A stretch of 64,000 bases of DNA, from positions 43,604,358 to 43,668,357 of the forward strand of contig NC_089741.1 in assembly GCF_040412425.1 (NCBI RefSeq), read 5' to 3'. Made by a program: the position numbers and the translations under genes. Below the pieces are notes generated by a model. It was not told the DNA's origin and searched no databases. It saw only the letters and a list, made by a program, of their open reading frames with translations. Position 1 is the first letter of the stretch; the number at the start of each line of letters is the position of its first letter. The DNA comes from Macrobrachium rosenbergii. Lineage: Eukaryota; Arthropoda; Malacostraca; Decapoda; Palaemonidae. Shown in pieces: positions 1 to 12,824 of the stretch.

Positions 1-2054
1 TTCATCTAGGTCTAATGTAATGGAGCTAGGTCTAGGCCAATACCTAAATCCATAATTGTTTGATTTTTCATTTCGTTGTTGGCGATTAATCAAATAGGCA
101 GCTGAATATGTTGTTACGAGACGTAATGTGACGTTAATATGAGGGCAGTTTAATAAAACAGCTAAGCTTTAAACGTTTTCCTTGTTAGATATACGTAAAT
201 AGGCTAGGCCTATGTAACCTCAGCGCACTTGACGCAGAGGTCCCCGTTGAAATTGTTAAGGCCTAGTGTAGCGTACATTAAAGTATTGGTTTGCCCATCA
301 ACCGGATGTGCTAAAAATACGAGGAAAACCATTAAACAATGCGACAAGGTTAGTTTGGCATGGTGTACCTTCCTGTTAATGAACAGTCGGTAATTTTTCG
401 TTAGACTCCAGCCAGCCATTTCGGGAGGTTCCAGCTAGCCATTTTTGTATGAAAACCCATTTTGAGTTTTTCATGCAAAAATGGCTAGGAAATGATAGGG
501 CACTAAGAGAACCTACAAATACCAACCTAAGGTAACCTAGGGGTGTTTACTGGTTACAATTTTGCTGTATTAGAGGGGGTTGGGGTGCCAGTATTGTCTT
601 CCCGGTCAATGTCCAGAACAACTCCGCGGTGAGATATAAGAAAATAGGTCACATTATAATTTTCACAATATAAAATAATAAAACTTTGTCTCTGAACACT
701 TTTTGAGGAGATTCGCCATATCCGAGATATTAATGATTATCTAATCGGCATCCTCGAAAATTTTCTAAGTCGTTTGTTTACATCCAGTATCACTTCGTGT
801 ACTTGATCTTACTGGAATTAGTTCGAAAATGAGGTTTTTTGCTGTAATCTTTCTCAGAAAGAGTGTAATGTTTCTCAGAAAAACTAGTTCCCCATCGAAT
901 GATTTTCGATTTTTGCCTTATAAGGTTAGACAATACCTGTCCCCCAACCCCCTCCATAGCTAATATGGCAAATTTGTGGGTGTTTCCTCATCATAAGAAG
1001 TGGTCTAAAATGCTTTAAATATGAAAAATATTACATTTTACTTTTAATTTTGGTACTTTATGCATGCGGAGTTCTTCTGGACATTCACCGTCTTCCCTTA
1101 TAAATTGTAATTTGATTAATTTTTCTCTGTTATTAAGCATTTGCGAAGGTCATGTATTGAGAAGAAATTTTTATGTTTTGATGTGCTTTACCCAAGAAAA
1201 ATATAAATTATAATGTGGGAGGTGGCTGGAGTCTTTCGAAAAATAACCGAACAGTTAAGCTATAGGACTAGGGGAGTGGAATACCGGGGAGGTCCAAAAA
1301 CGTGGTGTCATAGACAAATGAGAGAGGTGGAAAATGCATAAAGCGCAACATAATTAGTCAAAAGATATATAGTTCATGCATGTCAATTGTAACAAACTCA
1401 GAAATTTAAAGCACAGACAGTTAGGCCTGTCCTATTGGGATGAAGCCTATCCTAACTGTCCCTTACCTAGGCTAACCAACCGATGGCTCCAAGGTTTAGC
1501 CTCTCTGCAACCCCCCCTCCCCCCCACCTGACCTAACTAAAATTTCATGAATCGAGGCGCAAAGGTGAAGGATATATCCTAATCCAGTTTAGGGTCTTAG
1601 GTCCTTTCCTGGCCTGGAGGTAACCCTGATAAAAGTGCAGAAGTATTGCACATTAGGCCCAGGGGTAAAACTTGAAGCTAACTCCTGTGGCCTGGTTCCC
1701 ACCAATCGCCAACTGGAATATTTATTGCCTCTCATCCATGTTTTTATGTTTGTCTTTTTTTATGTTTATGGTATTTGCCATCATTGGTTTATGTTTTACA
1801 TTCATCCCAAAGTGGCTGGTACTAAACAGCACCCATTTTGCACGTAAACTAAAAGTTGCCGAATCTAGAAGGGTGCTTAGGCTGCGGTAGTAGTTTCAAG
1901 TTTTACCAGGCCATTTCCACAGGTCACAGCCTGCGTAAAGCAGCTCATACATATTTTAGCAAGGTTATATTTTAACCAAACCTCTCCTGGGGTACCCTGC
2001 CCTGACCTCAACCACCCAACCTGACATGTACTTAGCAGAACAATATTTACAGCT
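1..2054. other. Unassigned AT-rich sequence at window start
   Basis: No coding region, RNA gene or recognisable transposon is supported here. Open frames are at most about 90 codons and show no family motif. The stretch holds a strong short hairpin (435-488) and some complementary segments between about 575 and 1090, listed separately. It could be intergenic or intronic. Confidence 0.5.
435..488. repeat. Hairpin with 21-bp arms
   Basis: Bases 435-455 are the reverse complement of 468-488 with a single mismatch, around a 12-base loop. The outer ends read ctagccattttt and aaaaatggctag. No A/B box or terminator context is visible, so it may be a small foldback repeat or an RNA hairpin; its function is unknown. 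Confidence 0.6.
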
Positions 2055-2912
2055 ATGGAAAGAGAAACCCACAAGATTCCTGTGTATAACTTGCTTACTT
2101 GTAAATATTTACATATTACTTGAATCCCGAGTAGGCTTATACACAAAAGCAATAACATCAGTCATAGGAGGGTAGTGGAAGGGGCACTCATCAGAGAGAT
2201 TAAAGTGATAGAAGGAAACAAAGGATTTACCTCAGAAGATCCCATAAGCCGAGCTTTAATATTAAAAGAAGCTAAGATCAACCCTTCTGACCTGGAGGTT
2301 AGGTCTCCTGCTTCATTGGAGGGGTGGGTAGAGCTCTTGGCTAGCAAGCTGTTGGCCCAGTGTTCGACTCTCCGACTGGCCAATGAAGAATTAGAGGAGT
2401 TTATTTCTGGTGATAGAAATTCATTTCTCGTCATAATGTGGTTCAGACTCCACAATAAGCTGTAGGTCCCATTGCTAGGTAACCAGTTGGTTCCTAGCCA
2501 CGTAAAATAAATCTAATCTTTCAGGCCAGCCCTAGGAGAGCTGTTAATCAGCTAAGTGGTCTGGTTAAACTAAGCTCTACTTAACTTTAGGTCTCCTGCC
2601 CAACAGACCAATGGTGGCCACTCACTTACCACAAGGGTTAATCCCACTGAACATCAGATCAGGATATCAGACCGACTGGAGGGGATTAACAACTCTCAAG
2701 AGAATGGAAACCAAGACAGCCATCATATAAATGGCAGCACAAGGAGCAGCAGCTCCACAAGATTGCTGGGCCTTGAACCAGCCTGACCACCTTCACATCT
2801 CTTGAAAATGGGTCACAGTTAGGACCTGAAAGTACTCGAGATTCAAGTAATATGTAAATATTTACAAGTAAACAAGTTATACACAGGAATCTTGTGGGTT
2901 TTCTCTTTCCAT
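2055..2912. mobile_element. Inverted-repeat element with about 80-bp arms
   Basis: The arm 2055-2133 is almost identical to the reverse complement of 2833-2912; both contain the string gtaaatatttacatattact on one strand or the other. Similarity stops sharply at both ends of the arms. The 700-bp interior has no transposase-like frame and holds a complete tRNA-derived SINE (2312-2587) with its own target duplication. I read it as a non-autonomous terminal-inverted-repeat element. No target duplication was found outside the arms, so an inverted local duplication is the alternative. Confidence 0.6.
2312..2587 (+). mobile_element. tRNA-derived SINE, copy 1
   Basis: The body matches the copies at 5201-5450 and 11538-11819, including the conserved strings gctaggtaaccagttggtt and tagccacgtaaaataa. 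The head resembles a tRNA gene, with a B-box-like gttcgactc near 2362. A perfect 12-bp direct repeat, taggtctcctgc, flanks it at 2300-2311 and 2588-2599; this is the target-site duplication expected of LINE-mobilised SINEs. It inserted into the inverted-repeat element 2055-2912. Confidence 0.85.
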
Positions 2913-5200
2913 CTTCAGAAGAAAACTGAAAGAAGTTTTTGTTTGATTTACCGCTATATTATGCAGTATGTAGGCAAGAGAATATTGCTTGCAATTTGTG
3001 GTACCCAAGCTTAGGGGAGGAGTGGGAATAGGAAGGCGAAGCCCTTTGTCAGGTAGGACTTGGCACCCTATGTTGAGATGCATCCATGTATTTCACACTG
3101 TATTATGGTGCCAGAGGTTATGTGAGGCTGCATCCCCTATTTCACCAGTTTCCTTATCCCCCTACCCAAAAAACCATGGTTTTCCACTGTGTTCACACAT
3201 TATTGTTGGACATATAGGGTAGCAAGTAAGCTATGCCTCAAGGTGTGTGCCCAACGTTTTTGATGTGTGTGAGAAAAGAAGCATATCCCACTAGGAGGTT
3301 GTCACTGTCCAGCCACCAAGCATGGTCCTCCCAGTAGGAAATCTGGGTTTTTGAGTGGGGAAAAATACAAAAATGGTGGTTTGGCATTGACTGTGTGTGT
3401 ATTACAGTTAAGAAAATGAAGTAAACATTGATTTGTTTAAGGCTGGTGAACTCATTAGGCCTACACCTGGTAGATCTCTTGGTTTCAGGTGTGTCTACAG
3501 AGATTGACCTCCATCTGCACATTAATATCCTGGGAATGTTTGTGGCTCAGATGGCTGTGACATTCTAAAATTGCCTGTTGGTTACTTTGTAGTGTAGGTG
3601 ACAACAGTAGTTAATGCAGATGCATGAGTGGGTTTGCCATGATGTTGAGATGTCAGTCACAGAGATTGTAGCTAGTCTGGTTTTAGTCTACCAGTTAGTT
3701 GGGGCATAAGGGGTCCCTACTTTCTTCCATGGGGAAGGCTTTTCAAGCCTTGGTGAATTATAGTGGGAAACCTCTTCACTACATGGTTATGCTGTACTGG
3801 AAGCTCTTGGTGTTCTGCTTTCTGCTCGAGACCCCACAGCTGCTTATGAAAATGTCTTCAGCAGTCCTAGGGACAATCTGGATATCCTTGGTTTTCTTCC
3901 GTCAGTCTGATTTGTTGAGTGATCAAATGAGTGTCATTGTGTCATTCCAGATCTCAGTTAACCTTGCTAGCACTTCTTGATCAAGATACCTGTAAATTCC
4001 CCTTTAGCCCACTTTTCTGTGTTAGTCACATTTTTATTCGGCCTTAACTAACAAGCAGCAGACCGCAGACTGACTTTGTCCACTTTCATTGATGTACTGT
4101 ATTCTCCTCTCAGTTCCTGCAGTGGAGCTTATTGCTCTGCCTCAAGCCACAGGAAATTTGTCCATGTTCACAGAAGTTTCATCAGTTTAGGCCACTTTGT
4201 TAGGTTTGACCTCAGGAGTAAGAAAGTTATTTCTGTCCTCGTCCACCTAACTCTGGCACCATAGAGCCATTGGGAGAGGTCTTATATTGTAGTCTCACCC
4301 ACAAGTCTTAGCCTCATTGCAACATGATGAGTTGCATGGCATTTCTTGTGTAGCACTTGGTGACCTTGAGATTCCTCTCACCCTTGTTTTTCATGGATTT
4401 GGCAAAAATTCAAAACTTGGGAGTTTCTGGCAAGAAATTTGAGGAGATTTTGGTTCTCTCCCACCAAGAATTTGTTAGTGGTTAGCTAGACAAGCAGCTT
4501 TTGTGCCCGTTGTGAGCCCTGCAGCACTATCTAATGAGAACACTACCTCTCTGGCTAAGAAGCAATAACACAGCCACATGGTTTGTCCTTTGAGGAGTGC
4601 TATGAAGCCAGGGTTATTCGCCTGCTGTAGCTGTTTGGAGAATCTTTTTGGGTTCACGGGTAAATAGGGCAAGACTTCTGTTCCAGATGACTGCCCTTAC
4701 CTTATTTTATCCCAAGGACATCACCCACAAGTCCTTGGATGCCTTCTCCTTAGGACCTATGATGGCTACTTATTAGGTTGTGTAGTCTCTAAGCTCCTCT
4801 TAGACAAAAAAAAAAAAAGGCAAATTGCTTAGGGTACATGGATGGCAAAAGGCTGAAGGTTGAGTGGGTGAGTGAGTGGTTTTCTTTTTCCTTTCTTCTG
4901 TTCGTCCTTCCTCTGTAAGGCAGCAGTCAAACTGAGCACATGCAGGTAGACTTCACAATTGAGCATCCTGTCTTAGAGCGTTGGCTCATAAGGTGTGAAG
5001 CCCCCTGCTCTTCCTTTTAAGACAGTTAGGGGTAGTGGTAAAGCTGTCATCTGAACCCATGAATTTGAGATTGACCCCAGTGGTAACTGCCTTCCAAAGT
5101 GTGCCACCCTGTCTTTAGGGGAGCACTTAGTTCTCAAACATTATCGCAGAGTGAGAGTTCATACATATCTCATTCTAGCTGTGGGCCCTATTTTATATCT
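2913..5200. other. Unassigned; possible decayed retroelement fragments
   Basis: No intact gene is visible. A 93-codon frame at 3699-3980 and the text around 4680-4780 (on the plus strand reading roughly PKDITHKSLDAFSLGP before a stop) have the look of degraded retroelement coding sequence, perhaps gag of the DIRS-like family found further right. Stops and frameshifts prevent a firm call. A 12-A run lies near 4807. Confidence 0.25.
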
Positions 5201-5450
5201 GCGGACTGTCACTCGATGGGCCGGAGTTCAATTCCCCCTGCCGGCTGATGAAGAGTTAGAGGAATTTATTTCTGGTGATAGAGATTCATTTCTCGCTATA
5301 ATGTGGTTCGGATTCCACAATAAGTTGTAGGTCCCGTTGCTAAGTAACCAATTGGTTCTTAGCCACGTAAAATAAGTCTAATCCATCGGGCCAGCCCTAG
5401 GAGAGCTGTTAATCAGCTCAGTAGTCTGGTAAAACTAAGGTATACTTAAC
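5201..5450 (+). mobile_element. tRNA-derived SINE, copy 2
   Basis: It shares the SINE core with copies 1 and 3: the gtgatagagattcatttctcg region, the ccgttgctaagtaaccaattgg region and tagccacgtaaaataa. A degenerate B-box-like gttcaattcc lies near 5227. Only a 7-bp flanking repeat, ttatatc at 5194-5200 and 5451-5457, can be proposed as target duplication, so this copy is probably older than the other two. Confidence 0.8.
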
Positions 5451-6682
<1,232 letters not shown>

Positions 6683-7520
6683 AACTCAGTTTTTTTTACT
6701 GAGACACATTGGCATTCACTCCCAGGGGTGCCCTTTTAGCTCGGAAAAGTTTCCTGCTAGCTGATTAAGTATTTTGTCCAAATAGCATCATTGTTTTCAA
6801 ATAATTACCAAGTAATGTGAATTGAAACTTATTTACTAAACTAAATTTCTCCCTCAGATATATGTTTTGTCAATAAATAATGTTAACGAATAAAGAGTTT
6901 ATAAAGTATTGTGATGGTAAGTCTAGATTTAATAACAACACCCGCCGAAGTCAAGGACAGGAGCTTGTTTATGGATGCACGCTGCATAATTTTTTTTACT
7001 TTTCACATATTTTAACCAATTGGGATAAATTACACTAAGCATAAGAAAAACATGTTATTATAAACTTACTTTGAATACCAGAATCTACTAAAAACATGTT
7101 TTCAGTAGATTCTGGTATTCAAAGAAACTTTATAATAACATGTTTTTCTTATGCTTAGTATAATTTATCCCAATTGGTGTTAAAATGTGTGAAAAGTAAA
7201 AAAATTATGCAGCGTGCATCCGAAAACGAGCTCCTGTCGTTGACTTCGGCGGGTGTTATTATTAAATCTAGACTACCATCACAATACTTTATAATCTCTT
7301 TATTTGTTAACATTATTTATTGACAAAACATATATCTGAGGGAGAAATTTAGGTTAGTAACTAAGTTTCGATTCACAGTACTTGGTAATTATTTGAAAAC
7401 AATGATGCTATTTGGTCGGACAAAATACTTGCAACCAATCAGCTAGCAGGAAACTTTTCCGAGCTAAAAGGGGACCCCTGCGAGTGAGTGCTAATGCGCC
7501 TCGGTGAAAAAAACTGAGTT
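6683..7520. mobile_element. Giant foldback (palindromic) element, 838 bp
   Basis: The left half (6683 to about 7096) matches the reverse complement of the right half (about 7097-7520) over its whole length, with scattered substitutions and small indels; I estimate above 90% identity by eye. There is almost no spacer: the centre is acatgt at 7094-7099. Both ends start with aactcagttttttt and are bordered by TA (6681-6682 and 7521-7522), consistent with a TA target duplication as in Tc1/mariner-type MITEs. No coding frame is present. A transcript through it would fold into a dsRNA of about 400 bp. Confidence 0.88.
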
Positions 7521-8609
7521 TAGTTACTCTTTGCTTATGGACTTTGATGCTGTACTGTCCGAAAATCTTTCATAAAACCTGTTTCTCATGTGCTTACCTA
7601 TTGGTGGTGCTTAAGCTGACATTACATCCACTGCCTTTTCTAAGAACTATATTATTATGCATTATAATTTAATATATTCTTGGCACCTTTTCACATCTGT
7701 CATGTTATCTTTGATCAGTAGCCAACTCCACTCTGTCTTGTCTCTCTGATGCCATATTTTATATGTCTTCATGTCCCTTCCACGCATGGGTCTTTCTGTC
7801 ATAATCTCCTGCATGCAACATAATGCTTTTCTCTTGCCATTTTTTCCGACATCGTATGGCTCTGCTGAATGTTGTTTATAGTATTTGTTCATACACGAAA
7901 CAAACCGTCGATCTTTATGCATGGGGAAAATCTCAAAGTGCAAACTGGATCCGGTTTGAAAATACAGTAAACCCCCCATATTCGCCGTCTCACGATTCAC
8001 GGACTCACTTTTCGTCGATTTCTCTACGGAACATATATACGCATTGTTCGCTGAAAGTTCACCCGTTCACGGTATTTTTCACTGAGAAATATTCACTAAT
8101 TACTGTATTCTCATCTCATTTTCATGACTAAATGCACTTTTTGTGATAAAACTATTAAAATGCTCAGGTAGTGCTCGAGTTGCGATAATTCACCGTACGA
8201 TAATTCGATTTTACAATGGGTAAGCAATTAATACCAATACAACAATATTTATAAAATATTATAAAATTTCGCATGGACGCAGGCAGCAGTGTACAATCAG
8301 CCAGCGAGAGAGACCAAATTACAATAGACCAACTTCTTTTCCTCCATCTCTTTATCCCCTCTTCTAGTTAAAAAAGTAAAAGAGAATGATAAAAGTATTG
8401 TTAGTAATTTTATACTCTTGCGTAAATGCGTACAGCCATAAAAAACCGATTGAGAAAATGTTGTTTTGATTCACTGAATTGATAACAACAGCCATTTTGC
8501 TTGTATTTCAACCATCGTACGGTAATACACAATTATCGTAGGTTATAGTACAAATGACCTTAAGTAGAATAGGACTGATATATTTTTACATTATACACTT
8601 ATTCTGTAT

Positions 8610-8830
8610 TGATAAAAGATCAGCAAAGAAATATACTGCTAAATTTAAGCTGCAAGTTGTAGCTGAAGCTGAGAAAACAATGTTCAAGCTGCTAATGACT
8701 ATAAATTATCATGCATCGGCAACATGGATGAAACTCAACCGTAATTAAAATTGGAGAGCAAGTATTTTAATCAAAACTACTGGACATGAAAGAACACGTT
8801 ACTGCTATTTTTATGCCGATAAACGATAAG
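8610..8830 (+). pseudogene. Tigger/pogo transposase relic
   Basis: Two family signatures remain. Near 8617-8670 the frame reads KKYTAKFKLQVVAEAE, as in the N-terminal psq/CENP-B-type helix-turn-helix of Tigger transposases. At 8718-8741 another frame reads GNMDETQP, the start of the DDE catalytic domain with its first Asp. At 8773-8799 a third frame reads KTTGHERTR, the motif that normally follows a few dozen residues later. The three blocks lie in the expected order but the DDE blocks need a frameshift to join, most of the DNA-binding and linker region is missing, and stops intervene. It is a non-functional remnant that supports the identity of the surrounding TIR element. Confidence 0.75.
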
Positions 8831-9020
8831 TACGTAAAGCTCATATTGTGATGAAATCAAGTGAAAATAGCCAACGGAATCTTGATTTTTGTACACAAAA
8901 CAAATGCCCTTAAATGACCCATGTCATCTATTAACGAAAAAAAATAGCTAAATTAATTTCATAATGAGGCATATTTGTTATATTTTGGCTTAAAAACACT
9001 TCGCATAACAAAAAATAACC

Positions 9021-9068
9021 TTGCCTCATATAAATAAAGTATCTTTGCCTCATATAAATAAAGTATCT
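9021..9068. repeat. 24-bp perfect tandem duplication
   Basis: The 24-base unit starting ttgcctcatataaataaag at 9021 is repeated immediately at 9045-9068 without mismatch. It lies inside the decayed Tigger element and is probably a replication-slippage event. Confidence 0.9.
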
Positions 9069-10086
9069 AGAGATTCATTTACGGTAACTAGAAGCAAGAA
9101 AAGCACTCGGAACTGAGTTAAATAAAGTGGTCTTGGTTAAATACGGTGAAATAAGCAGAGCATAAACAATTTCCAAAACAAAGCATTGATCGCTATGATT
9201 GCAATTTACAATACAAAAGCAATATAAGAATATATAATGGGATACAGTGAATTAAGGCATAACGTTTTAAAAGATCCATGGGAAAGATGCATATTCGTTA
9301 TGTTGTTTGTATAATACGATATGTGAATACAGATTACAGTATAATGTAGGCTATGCTACCGTATATGTATACGATATACCATAGTGTAGGCTAAGCTAAT
9401 TCTTGTTTGTTATTCAATTTCTCTTTGTATTGAATTATCATAAGTCACTGCATGAATCTCCAGAATTAGCTGATATTAATAATTACTATACCATGTACGA
9501 GTATGTATAGAGTATACTTTATAGTGTAGACTAGGCTACCATATATACAGTATATATATACGTGTACCAAATACCCTAGTGTAGGCTAGGCTATATTCGA
9601 GATATGTTTTTTCCATCAAACGATGGGTTTTTTTGGAACCTAACCCCATCATAAGTAGGATAATACCTGTATAAGCATTTTTAGTGTTTTTTGTGTGTTT
9701 GAACTATCAAAATAGGCAGTTCTAAGTGTTTTTAGAAGGGCTGTAAGTGTTTTTAGAAGGGTTCTAAGTATTCGCAGGTTTTAGCTATTCGCAGGGGCGG
9801 GGTTTGGTACGCATCCCCTGTGAATACGGGGGTTTACTGTAGAACAAGGTTGGTGGCGTGAGTTCATTAGCCAGTGGGGAGAGAGAGGAGGTGGAGCCTG
9901 GCCTCTTTCCCCTTCATATATGCAGTGACGCACTAGTTCTCTCAAACCATCTTCAAGTAAAACGTGCACTACCCATTCTAGCAGAGAAGCCAGTTTTTTA
10001 TGCACTTCCTGTTCATTCTTCGCCTTAGCATTCTGGTTTTTTCATTCTGTTTTTTGTGTGTTTCTGTGATATATTTGTGATTATCA

Positions 10087-12824
10087 GTGTGTATTTGCTT
10101 CGAGATTCAAACCCATGGATCATCTAAGAAGGCTTTGCCTCCAAGAAAGTGTCCTGGGGTAGATAACAACCCTTGTTTTTGTTGTCTAGCCCCTCTTGAT
10201 ACTGATCCTTGTTCGACTTGTAGCAGATGCAGATCAAATGATTGCAAAGTAAGTAACCCCTGTTCAGTGTTGTGATTGGTCTCCGGAGCAATGGAAGCAT
10301 TTTGGTAAGAAGAAGAAATACAAGAGGAAATCGGCTGTTCCATCGTGGGAAGGTTTTGTGCCTCCAATGGCATCGGATGCCGCCAGTCCTTGATCTATCT
10401 CTCCTTCACCAGAATTGCCTCTCGTTGCATCTTCTCAGGAAGATTTTACAGTACTTCTTCTCATTCTTCTATTGCTTCATCTCTAGATTGTTCAAGAAAG
10501 GGTTCAGGAGATCTTGTGATTGATTTAGCTGCCTCTGTTCTTTCGGTGGGGGGGAGGGGTCCCCCCCCCATAAGAAGGGAGGCAGCTCACCCGTGTACTG
10601 TTGTTTCAGGGATAGATGTGGAGAAGCTAACCGAGTGCTGGTCTTCATGAGGCCTGCCTAGGGGAGCCCCACCTTGGGGGCCTACTGTCCCATCTCCCAG
10701 TGTCTGCCACCATGTCAGTTTCTACAACCACAGTGTCTGTGACTTCTGCTTGCCTTTCTATGGCCACGACATCCTCGGCCTACACCATACCTTTATCGGC
10801 CATGCCCCTACCATTGGTTTCTGTTCCTTGGCCCTCTGTGTCTACTCCTCCTGACTCCTTTGTTCAAGCCCTGCTGGAGAGAGTTGAAGGTGCACTTCTG
10901 AAGAAGTTTGGCCGCTCCAATATGAAGAAATCAAAGAAGAGACGTCGTAGATCTCCGTCTTTCTTGTCTTCTCATTTATCTTCTTCGTTGTCTGTTCATT
11001 CCATTCCATGGAGGTGTTGGAGGAAAAAGGCTTCATGGCCCCTTCTCGCAAGAAGATCCTCAGGCCGTCTTTGGATTCCTCCTCCATTTCTCCTTCGTCC
11101 GGGGGCCAAGGCCAACTGTCCATCTCCTACAGTCAATTCGTGGTCGGCTAATCACAGCCGTATCGTCGCCTCTAAGTTTGTTCCTGGTTTGTCTCCAGCT
11201 GCCCCTCTGGGGTTACACGCAGTTATGGAATGTCGTGTGTCTGTCAAGGTTCACGGCTGTATGTCTTCTACTTTAGTTAATAAGCATCACCCAGTTCCAA
11301 CTGATTCTCTGCAAGAGAAGTCTCCTGTAAGAGCCGTAGATCTACGTATCGGGCTCCTCATCCTGCTCAATAAGTGAGGGGTAAGACCATGGATGTTAAG
11401 AAAGACAATAAGGCGGTCATAAAGAAGTTGACATCACACTTGAGGGAATATTCTCATGATCGAGACCGTTCTCTCCTAGGACAAGCAGTCTATGGTCTCG
11501 TTTGCATGTCCGTGACCATTCTCCACATAACGAGAGTTCTTCGCTGGTTGAGCGGGTTCCATTCTCAGCTACCACTCTGATGGTTGCGAGTTCGAATCTC
11601 CGACCGGCCAGTGAAGAACAAGAGAAATTTGTTTCTGGTGATAGAAATTCATTTCTTGCTCTAATGTGTTTCGGATTCCACAATAAGATGTAGGTCCCGT
11701 TGCTAGGTAACCAGTTGGTTCTTAGCCACGTAAAAATAAATCTAATCCTTCGGGCCAGCCCTAGGAGAGCTGTTAATCAGCTCAGTGGTCTGGTTAAACT
11801 AAGATATACTTAACTTTTTTCCACATAACGAGAGTCTTTTGTGGTCGCGGAATCAACCATAGCCATCCTCTCCTTTAACATATAGTCCAAGCTCTCATTC
11901 TCGTGGGTAGGACCGCTATCAAGGCAGAGTCCCTTCTCGTTCATTAGAACAATATATACCCAAAAAAGTGTTAGGCCCTGATCGTTCTTATGCTCCAGTA
12001 GTGAACCATGGTGCAGGGGATGCCACTGACTTGGTTGACAGACCGGATCGAGAATCTTGTGGCCTGGAAGCAGAAGGTCCTCTCCCTCTTGATGCAGACA
12101 ACCAAGAACTATTAACTATGTAAGCAGAAGTTGTGGAACTCATTTGTGGGTACAACGAATTAATGGAAGAGACTGTGGCTACCAGTTCAGGTTATCCTTT
12201 GGGTCTTGAAGCCCTAGTGGGTCCCAAGAAAGAAATGAAGGCATCGTTAGGGTTGCCATGTTTTAATCATGCTGACTGTGTTCCTAACCAAATGAATTCT
12301 CTTGTCTCTTGACGGGACAACTCCCTTCAGTCAAGCTGGTCATTTAAGTTGCTCCTTCCTCTTCCACAACATAGACATTTTTACGTAGCTCTTAATGTTG
12401 TGTTACAGTCGAGGCAGGTGGATCTGGACCTAGTTTACCTAGGTCCAGGTCTTTCATTAGATCAAATCCGGGAAGAGGGCACCTCCTTTACACACCCAGA
12501 GTCATGTCTAGCAGCAGTGAGGAGAATGCCACCTTTCTTAGACTGTTGCAGTCTGGTGGCAAGACTGTTTGGTATCTGTCTAACCTAACAACAAACATGT
12601 GAGTTAATTGGTTATTGGAGAGAAGAGATGCTGCCCTTTCTCAGATCTCCAGATTTGTCGGCCATGATTCTACCTTGGCACCGAGGAATGGAACAATTCT
12701 AGGATCTTTGTCACTCTTCCTTAAGGACCAAGTTGAAGCAGCAGTGGACAGACGAATAGTGGACAATAATGACCGTCTGGTCCACCAGGCTGTTAATCTT
12801 CTAGTCCTTCATGTGCCACTGTAG
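10087..12824 (+). pseudogene. Gag-like ORF1 of DIRS copy B, broken
   Basis: The head (10087-10275) reads CPGVDNNPCFCC then SRCRSNDC, a Cys-rich segment; after a frame change it continues SPEQWKHFGKKKKYKRKS and PSWEGF, closely matching the minus-strand copy (PPEQWKRFVKKQHKRKS, then PSWEGF). Further on, 12349-12588 and 12615-12824 carry a Gag-like stretch with GTSFTHPESCLAAVRRMPPF, RFVGHDSTLAP and FLKDQVEAAVDRRI. By analogy with other DIRS elements ORF1 would encode the structural protein of the particle. Several frameshifts, stops and the SINE insertion inactivate it. ORFs between 10700 and 11377 are Ser/Pro-rich linker and low in information. Confidence 0.6.
11538..11819 (+). mobile_element. 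tRNA-derived SINE, copy 3
   Basis: This is the best-preserved copy. The head has an A-box-like tggttgagcggg (11545-11556) and a consensus B box gttcgaatc (11590-11598), the internal RNA polymerase III promoter of a tRNA gene. The body shares the family core gctaggtaaccagttggtt and tagccacgtaaa. It is flanked by a perfect 16-bp target duplication, tccacataacgagagt, at 11522-11537 and 11820-11835. It interrupts the gag region of DIRS copy B and is therefore younger than it. Confidence 0.92.

Larger units (their letters stand above)
7965..9839 (+). mobile_element. Tigger/pogo-type DNA transposon, decayed
   Basis: The element begins cagtaaacccccc and ends with the inverted form gggggtttactg, each bordered by TA (7963-7964 and 9840-9841), the target duplication of the Tc1/mariner/pogo group. 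The 1875-bp interior keeps fragments of a pogo/Tigger transposase on the plus strand (see 8610-8830). The central part is AT-rich and full of stops, so it is long inactive. A second short repeat (around 9630-9670, containing cctaaccccatcataagta) may be nested inside. Confidence 0.8.

Noticed and set aside
5024..5080. tRNA-like string (ggggtagtggtaaagctgtc)
   Set aside because: It has an A-box-like sequence but no consistent cloverleaf or good B box; at most a decayed tRNA-derived repeat.
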